From Nematostella vectensis (Eukaryota > Cnidaria > Anthozoa > Actiniaria > Edwardsiidae), in assembly GCF_932526225.1 (NCBI RefSeq), contig NC_064044.1, forward strand, positions 6,224,747-6,288,746: 64,000 bases of DNA, read 5' to 3'. Below, in pieces: positions 58,201-64,000 of this stretch. Under the pieces are notes generated by a model. That model saw nothing but the letters and a program-made list of their open reading frames with translations, made no database searches and was not told the DNA's origin. Position 1 is the first letter of the stretch, and every line of letters starts with the position of its first letter. The translations under genes and the position numbers were made by a program.

Positions 58201-61200
58201 AAAAGACAGCCATGCCCCAAGAGGGTATCGCCCTATATTTGAATGCTACTGGAATGGGCGTCTTATTCCCTACACCACCATAGACACGTAAGTAGATTCT
58301 GAACAGTTCTTATTTGTTCTCACATTTTGTTCTCATTTGTAGATACTGTTTGATAAAGGTAAAATCCAATCAATGTTTTTTTTTTCAATTTTTGTCATCA
58401 CCTAGGAAGGCGCAAGTTTGAATGCTAGGTTGTACTAAGCTTCACAATATCTCTCAAAGCCTAAGACCCATCTTATTCATATATACATTCAAAGACATTT
58501 CAATATGCACTTTTTGTCCATTGAAGTCTTATAACCAAGGAGAACATTTAAGAAATAAATATTATCACTCAAATAGGATATGCTACTCTTGCATTTGTGG
58601 CCAATTTCTAATCTCACTCCACCACTAGGCTTGAGTGGTGCCAGCCTGCCAAGAAGAGGACCAACATTCCGCAAGAATGCTATAATAGGTACTGTACAAC
58701 TACAAATTATATACAAGGAACCCTCCCCTGTCAACATATTAAATTACTGACCCTGTTTGAAACGTTTCTGTAAAGGCTGTATATTTACTGTATGTAAAAT
58801 TGTAAAGATTGAAAACGATTTTTTTTTTTACTTTTTTTATCTGTTTACATCATTTTTTGATCCTGGGTTGTTTTGGTTACTTCCAACTGTTAGAGCTTTC
58901 TAAAATGAACTGCTCCATAACGAAATGAATTTTTCCCTAAGCAAGTTTTCCTTTAAGACATATTACTCTTTAATTTATTTCTCCTCGTCAGGTTTTCCGG
59001 GGTGTTGTGGACGAATGATGCTTTTCAAGTCAGCACAAACAAATTGACCTTCATGGATCTTGAAGGGAAGCTTAAGGATAAAAGCACCATATATAACCGT
59101 GTTGTGTTGGGGCAGGTAATCAGCTGGTCTTGGAGGGAAAAACTGTAAACTTAATAAATAATCTGAAATTAAAAACAACATTCTTACTTTTTAGGAGCAA
59201 AGAGTGCAGATCTCTCGTGCTTTCCATGATTGGATCCGTGAATGTCACGAAAACCATGACAAGCAGGTATATGATTAATATTTGTGTGTGTGTGTTTTGG
59301 GGAGTTCTATTTACATTCCTACGTTTACATTCCTTCACTAGGTCAAGTTTATAAGCTTCCAAGAACAGATCAAGCGCAGTGATTTGACACAGAAACGTCA
59401 TCACAGCCCTTGGTCTGTGTTCAAAGCCATTGAGTGGGACGGCAAAGTCTTCAAGGCAGGACAATTGGTCAGTTTCTAGCATGTTTCATTAGCACTATTT
59501 TTCTATCTTTGCACGGCAATTATACTTAACAATTATTTACTGTAATTAGAATTGTGGCATATAGCATATACTGTAGCATCAGTATACACATGTTAGTAAG
59601 TTATTACATACAATTTTACTCTCTAAGTTATTTTGGAATAAAAACTGGAAAAATTGGAGATGTGAGTCTATTCAAGTTTGAGTCTATATCAAGTGATTAT
59701 GGAAACTGAACTGGGTTACTGACAAATTAACGCATTGTTTTTGTGTAAATGTTGATAATAGGTACGTAGCCAGCGAACTGTTCCTGTGGTCTGCGGGACG
59801 GTCAAGAGGTTTTTACTGTTTGGGGATCATGACGAGGATGTGTTTGCCACTGGTGGGGAGATGGAGATCATACAGGTAACATCCTCCTAATACCCTAATG
59901 GTTCCGTTATGCAGCAGTGGCTATCAGCCCCCTAATGTTACACAGAGGTTACACAATTATGGCTATCAGCCCCCTAATGTTACACAAAGGTTACACAGAT
60001 GTGGGCTATCAGCCCCCTAATGTTACACAGAGGTTACACAGATGCGGCTATCAGCCTCCTAATGTTACACAGAGGTTACACAGATATGGGCTATCAGCCC
60101 CCTAATGTTACACAGAGGTTACACAGATATGGGCTATCAGCCCCCTAATGTTACACAGAGGTTACACAGATATGGGCTATCAGCCCCCTAATGTTACACA
60201 GAGGTCACACAGATGTGGGCTATCAGCCCCCTAATGTTACACAAAGGTTACACAGATGTGGCTATCAGCCCCCTAATGTTACACAGAGGTTACACAGATA
60301 TGGGCTATCAGCCCCCTAATGTTACACAGAGGTTACACAGATATGGCTATAAGCCCCCTAATGTTACACAGAGGTTACACAGATGTGGGCTATCAGCCCC
60401 CTAATGTTACACAAAGGTTACACAGATGTGGGCTATCAGCCCCCTAATGTTACACAAAGGTTACACAGATGTGGCTATCAGCCCCCTAATGTTACACAGA
60501 GGTTACACAGATGTGGGCTATCAGCCCCCTAATGTTACACAGAGGTTACACAGATGTGGGCTATCAGCCCCCTAATGTTACACAAAGGTTACACAGATGT
60601 GGCTATCAGCCCCCTAATGTTACACAGAGGTTACACAGATGTGGGCTATCAGCCCCCTAATGTTACACAAAGGTTACACAGATGTGGCTATCAGCCCCCT
60701 AATGTTACACAGAGGTTACACAGATATGGGCTATCAGCCCCCTAATGTTACACAGAGGTTACACAGATGCGGCTATCAGCCTCCTAATGTTACACAGAGG
60801 TTACACAGATATGGGCTATCAGCCCCCTAATGTTACACAGAGGTTACACAGATATGGGCTATCAGCCCCCTAATGTTACACAGAGGTTACACAGATATGG
60901 GCTATCAGCCCCCTAATGTTACACAGAGGTCACACAGATGTGGGCTATCAGCCCCCTAATGTTACACAAAGGTTACACAGATGTGGCTATCAGCCCCCTA
61001 ATGTTACACAGAGGTTACACAGATATGGGCTATCAGCCCCCTAATGTTACACAGAGGTTACACAGATATGGGCTATCAGCCCCCTAATGTTACACAGAGG
61101 TTACACAGATGTGGGCTATCAGCCCCCTAATGTTACACAGAGGTTACACAGATGTGGGCTATCAGCCCCCTAATGTTACACAAAGGTTACACAGATGTGG

Positions 61201-63536
61201 CTATCAGCCCCCTAATGTTACACAGAGGTTACACAGATATGGGCTATCAGCCCCCTAATGTTACACAGAGGTTACACAGATATGGCTATAAGCCCCCTAA
61301 TGTTACACAGATGTGGGCTATCAGCCCCCTAATGTTACACAGAGGTTACACAGATATGGCTATAAGCCCCCTAATGTTACACAGATGTGGGCTATCAGCC
61401 CCCTAATGTTACACAGAGGTTACACAGATATGGGCTATCAGCCCCCTAATGTTACACAGAGGTTACACAGATATGGGCTATTAGCCCCCTAATGTTACAC
61501 AGAGGTTACACAGATGTGGCTATCAGCCCCCTAATGTTACACAGAGGTTACACAGATGTGGCTATCAGCCCCCTAATGTTACACAAAGGTTACACAGATG
61601 TGGCTATCAGCCCCCTAATGTTACACAAAGGTTAAACAGATATGGGCTATCAGCCCCCTAATGTTACACAGAGGTCACACAGATGTGGGCTATCAGCCCC
61701 CTAATGTTACACAGAGGTTACACAGATATGGGCTATTAGCCTCCTAATGTTACACAGAGGTTACACAGATGTGGCTATCAGCCCCCTAATGTTACACAGA
61801 GGTTACACAGATGTGGGCTATCAGCCCCCTAATGTTACACAGAGGTTACACAGATGTGGGCTATCAGCCCCCTAATGTTACACAGAGGTTACACAGATAT
61901 GGGCTATCAGCCCCCTAATGTTACGCAGAGGTTACACAGATGCGGCTATCAGCCTCCTAATGTTACACAGAGGTTACACAGATGTGGGCTATCAGCCCCC
62001 TATTACCCTAGGTTACGGAGAATGGGCGCTATCAGCCTGTTAATGTCGTGGGTTGGGTCAGAGTGGGTTATAAAAGCTGCTTTGTCACCTGTTTACTTCC
62101 GGTAAACATAAATTTCGTTACAATATCGATATGGATAAAATGAGATTATTATGTCCATTAACTCTATTTCCCCAGGAGCCTGTTGCTTTGTATGGGGATG
62201 TCAAATACCTTCCTCTAGCAAGACTGGACAGAAGTATCTCAACAATTCAGATTAAAAAGTTTATTGAAGAGGAGGAACGCAAGTAAGGACTGGACCCTGT
62301 TCGATCATTAGTTCGTTTGTTTTTACCGTGGGTAGCCTCCCCATTGTCTCTTCTATTACCCTCTATCCATGTAAATACAGTAAGGTGTGTTTGAAGTGGT
62401 AGGGCCTCAAGCTTAAACAGCCTCTTTCTGTCGCCATTTTGTCATCCTAGCAGAGAACCATGCATCCATTTACATCGGCAGATTTTGGGAAACCAAAGCG
62501 ATGTTTTCGATTGAATTTGGAAAATAAAGTAAAAACCTTTGTTTTTAGAAAGTTATTTCGAGCTTTAACACATAATTTGTTTTCCAATGTTGAATAAAAA
62601 CAATAACAAAGGTGTCCTTATTTTTACAGTCCCCAACGTAGAGAGCCAGGTTTTTAAACCAATGAAAAAGCCTGACCAGTTTCTTACTTTAGAGGGCAAG
62701 CCTCTATTTTCCATCTTTGTTTCGATTACAATTTAAGTCCTTGAGCAAGGGCTCTGTGCATTTTCGATGGAAGGCAGAGCAGAGTTTTTGAGAACAACAA
62801 ATTCTGTTTCCAAGCATCAGATGTCATAGACTATGAACACTCTGCGTTCAGAAACTTAACATCTGACCAAGAAATTGGTCCTGTTAAGCATTTTCAGTGA
62901 TGACCATTCCAAAACTATAACATTTTAAACATTTGAATGTTCTACCTGTCAAGCGCCCCTTAGTACAACAGCAACACTCATTCTGCATTTAGGCTTCCAA
63001 GCAAGCTTGTTGTTACGTGGCCAGAAGGTGAACAGTTGCTGCCTGACTCAAAGGTCCCTGCTGGCACAACCATTGGTAAGGCTTACACCCAGTGTGTATG
63101 ATATACAGTCAATCGCAGTAAGGGTTCAACTTTGGGACGACTATGTACATGAATTGGTATTTGGAAGTATAAATTGCGATGAAACAGTGAGGCTTGTGTG
63201 TCTTTTTTTGGCAAAAAAAAAACACAACTTGCGAGAAATATACAATACAGTAAGATATAGGAAAAGGAGTACCTTAATTAATCCCATTTTCATAATATAA
63301 TTTTTACTTCGCAAAGATTTAATTGTGTAAACAAGGATCCAAACTGAAAAATGTCTTTATTTTCAAAATTAATGTGTATCTTATTTATGCATTTTAATGG
63401 TGGGTACGAGATATTCAATCATTTGTTTTTATAGGGGCAATGAGAGTAGATATTGTAAACGGCAAAGGAGAGTCTATGAATAAGATCCCCAGTGACAGAA
63501 GGAAGCTGCTGGTGGAGCTGAAGGTTATATGGCACG
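46052..63536 (+). CDS. SMCHD1: SMCHD1-like GHKL ATPase, 5' part of gene (19 exons, continues past window)
   Basis: Exons: 46052-46204, 46293-46371, 47862-48023, 50369-50451, 50760-50872, 51293-51413, 51588-51707, 51825-51988, 52089-52179, 57732-57948, 58161-58287, 58629-58688, 58992-59115, 59195-59266, 59342-59467, 59762-59875, 62176-62282, 62993-63075, 63435-63536. Phases agree throughout; 2218 coding bases, about 739 residues, against roughly 2000 in vertebrate SMCHD1, so the rest, including the SMC hinge, lies downstream. Visible: an N-terminal ubiquitin-like-sized segment, a GHKL ATPase with N box [10 protein letters not shown] (Glu137), G1 box LDNGRGM (Asp174) and G2 box YFGVGGKQA, then the transducer region with [23 protein letters not shown] and [18 protein letters not shown]1 is a nuclear chromatin protein needed for X-inactivation and repeat silencing in mammals; its role in a cnidarian is unknown. 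Confidence 0.9.
46524..46925. mobile_element. MITE with ends AGGGGCGTACGCAG
   Basis: CCAGGGGCGTACGCAGCC at the left and CCCTGCGTACACCCCTGA at the right form an inverted pair. About 400 bases, non-coding, in SMCHD1-like intron 2. Confidence 0.7.
47021..47865. repeat. 13-copy, 65-base array containing the SMCHD1-like exon-3 acceptor
   Basis: GCCAAACCTTTGTTGATATT recurs every 65 bases from 47041 to 47821, almost without change. Every unit ends ATTTGGTTTATAG-AAGA (last two copies ATTCGG), which is the real acceptor and the first four bases of exon 3 (47862). The array therefore carries 12 upstream copies of the acceptor, the last being the one used in this model. Confidence 0.95.
48660..49000. 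other. Unassigned intronic stretch
   Basis: A 90-codon minus-strand frame (49000-48728) is open but has no recognisable domain, splice context or family motif. I leave it uncalled. Confidence 0.4.
49000..49430 (+). pseudogene. Internally deleted non-LTR retrotransposon remnant
   Basis: The 5' part reads like an endonuclease start ([20 protein letters not shown], then IIAVTETKL; later [20 protein letters not shown]). It jumps directly to a reverse-transcriptase C-terminal piece ([20 protein letters not shown], then [16 protein letters not shown]) and a stop near 49396. The central reverse transcriptase is missing. An A-run and ATA microsatellite (49474-49530) follow. Confidence 0.7.
49840..49975. 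repeat. Dispersed inverted repeat
   Basis: GGGCTGTACGGAGAAATATC at the left pairs with GATATTTTTCTGTACAGCCC at the right, with TAATAAGTAG after it. A related sequence is at about 15610-15695 (CAGTACGGACCTCGCGCTCG). Likely a small MITE. Confidence 0.6.
50369..51413 (+). CDS. SMCHD1: GHKL ATPase core exons (50369-50451, 50760-50872, 51293-51413)
   Basis: The N box reads [15 protein letters not shown]; the glutamate is the expected catalytic base and the asparagine the Mg2+ ligand. The G1 motif reads [17 protein letters not shown]. The G2 motif reads [16 protein letters not shown]. All three are intact, so ATP binding and hydrolysis should be possible. The pattern matches SMCHD1 and MORC-type GHKL ATPases rather than Hsp90 or MutL. 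Confidence 0.9.
52185..52660. repeat. 46-base minisatellite beginning at the exon-9 donor
   Basis: About ten units with GTCTCCCAAGTACCTT, TTCATGTGTACTCATCTCC and ACGTACCTTA, spaced exactly 46 bases (52201, 52247, 52293). The first, shorter copy overlaps the intron start (GTGAGTCTCCAAGTACCTTA from 52180). Confidence 0.95.
52661..53110. repeat. 29-base degenerate minisatellite, left part
   Basis: Units such as ACCTTCTCCATGTGTCATCA with CC(T)TTAAAGA or CCTCCAAGT. The first copies are exactly 29 bases apart; later ones drift. Frames here are periodic. The same array resumes at 56,700 beyond a retrotransposon. Confidence 0.9.
53130..56690 (-). mobile_element. CR1/L2-like non-LTR retrotransposon, nearly full length but frameshifted
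   Basis: In transcript order: a PHD-type zinc-binding region with CGACGKPTK and [13 protein letters not shown] (about 56360-56255); an apurinic-type endonuclease (55989-55360, continued in another frame 55565-54873) with [24 protein letters not shown] and the SDHDIV end; and a reverse transcriptase in several frames (54827-53188) with [15 protein letters not shown], the active-site FADDT and a C-terminal [13 protein letters not shown]. Frame changes occur at several points, so this copy is dead. It is inserted in the minus orientation in SMCHD1-like intron 9. Clear target duplications were not found. Confidence 0.85.
56700..57640. repeat. 29-base degenerate minisatellite, right part
   Basis: Resumes the pattern CAAGTACCTTCTCCATGTGT / CATCACCTCCAAGT seen at 52661-53110. 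The composition and unit match, so the retrotransposon split one array or the array grew on both sides of it. Frames are periodic artefacts. Confidence 0.9.
59920..62005. repeat. 42-43-base minisatellite, about 48 copies, in SMCHD1-like intron 16
   Basis: The unit consists of GGCTATCAGCCCCCTAATGT, TACACAGAGG and TTACACAGATGTG, with point variants (AAAGG, ATATG) that themselves recur in blocks, showing duplication of multi-unit segments. It begins about 45 bases after the exon-16 donor. The frames reading [13 protein letters not shown] are repeat artefacts. Confidence 0.95.
62283..62992. other. Intron 17 of the SMCHD1-like gene
   Basis: No repeat, RNA or gene recognised in this 710-base intron beyond AT-rich sequence. 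Confidence 0.5.
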
Positions 63537-63900
63537 GTATGCGCTCCTCTTTAAACCTGATGGAATTGGCGTAAAGAGAAATTTGCATTGCACTATAGGT
63601 GCTCCTTTTGAAATGCGAGGGAAAGGGTGAACAAAACTTATGTCATGGTAGGTGCTCTTTAACCGAAAAGCGGAGAGAAGGAATATGGCACTGTAGAAGC
63701 TCTTAAAACGAAATAGCATGACAAATAGAATGAATACGGCACGATATGTGCTCCTCATTAAACCTAGGTGGAAGGGCCAAGTTTATATTGCACAGTAGAT
63801 CCCTTTAAACGTTAGGAAAAGGGCGAAGAGAGGATTATAACACACGGTATGTGCGTCTCTTGAAACCTGAGGGAAAGACCAAAGAGAAGGATATATATTA
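63525..63900. repeat. Degenerate array spanning the exon-19 donor
   Basis: The exon end and donor TTATATGGCACG-GTATGCGCTCC recur in degraded form as AATATGGCACTGTAGAAGCTC, AATACGGCACGATATGTGCTC (about 63735) and ATAACACACGGTATGTGCGTC (about 63837), spaced roughly 55-70 bases, each followed by a TTAAACC/TGAAACC and AAAG.GAAGAG segment. The first unit includes about 10 exon bases. Confidence 0.75.
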
Positions 63901-64000
63901 TACCATGGAGTTGTGTCACAAATCCGTGTCACAACTGTTAGTACTATAGCTGCTCCGCTTGTTCTGTAACATAAGGAACAAGGCGAAGATATGTTTTTTG

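Noticed and set aside
59917-62105. Repeated [13 protein letters not shown] frames
   Set aside because: By-product of a 42-43-base minisatellite; the frames break whenever unit length changes.

Overview
The window reads as animal nuclear DNA, most likely an anthozoan cnidarian (a sea anemone such as Nematostella). That placement is inferred from gene content (multi-Calx-beta membrane proteins, ACOX1, an SMCHD1-type GHKL ATPase), from short phase-conserved exons in long introns, and from the many small inverted-repeat transposons. No identity was checked. Coding sequence is almost entirely in exons of 60-250 bases. I built four gene models by joining exons with matching intron phase and GT-AG borders.

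Layout. (1) 1-17,891, + strand: the 3' part of a membrane protein with one partial and six whole Calx-beta repeats, a single transmembrane segment and a short tail. (2) 32,103-19,095, - strand: a complete, convergent paralogue of about 400 residues (signal peptide, three Calx-beta repeats, transmembrane segment, tiny tail). Its last intron holds 33 copies of a G-tract minisatellite. (3) 45,522-34,090, - strand: a complete 16-exon peroxisomal acyl-CoA oxidase of about 662 residues, ending in the peroxisomal signal SKL. (4) 46,052 to beyond the window end, + strand: the first 19 exons (about 739 residues) of an SMCHD1-like protein with an intact GHKL ATPase core. Genes 3 and 4 are head to head, 529 bases apart. 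Genes 1 and 2 are tail to tail.

Introns carry most of the unusual content: a near-canonical type I hammerhead ribozyme (7,089-7,145) inside a 0.94-kb terminal-inverted-repeat element, which itself sits in one arm of a long imperfect palindrome; a frameshifted CR1/L2-like retrotransposon (about 53.1-56.7 kb) inside a minisatellite; two retrotransposon remnants; over a dozen MITE-like elements; and many minisatellites.

The strongest cross-gene pattern is that several tandem duplications span a splice site and so copy a donor or acceptor together with a few exon bases. Examples are SMCHD1 exons 3 and 19, exon 2 of the minus-strand Calx-beta gene, and ACOX exon 10. In addition, two MITEs lie 4 and 7 bases past donor sites in ACOX, where their target duplications preserve the donor. 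Whether the duplicated sites are used needs RNA data.
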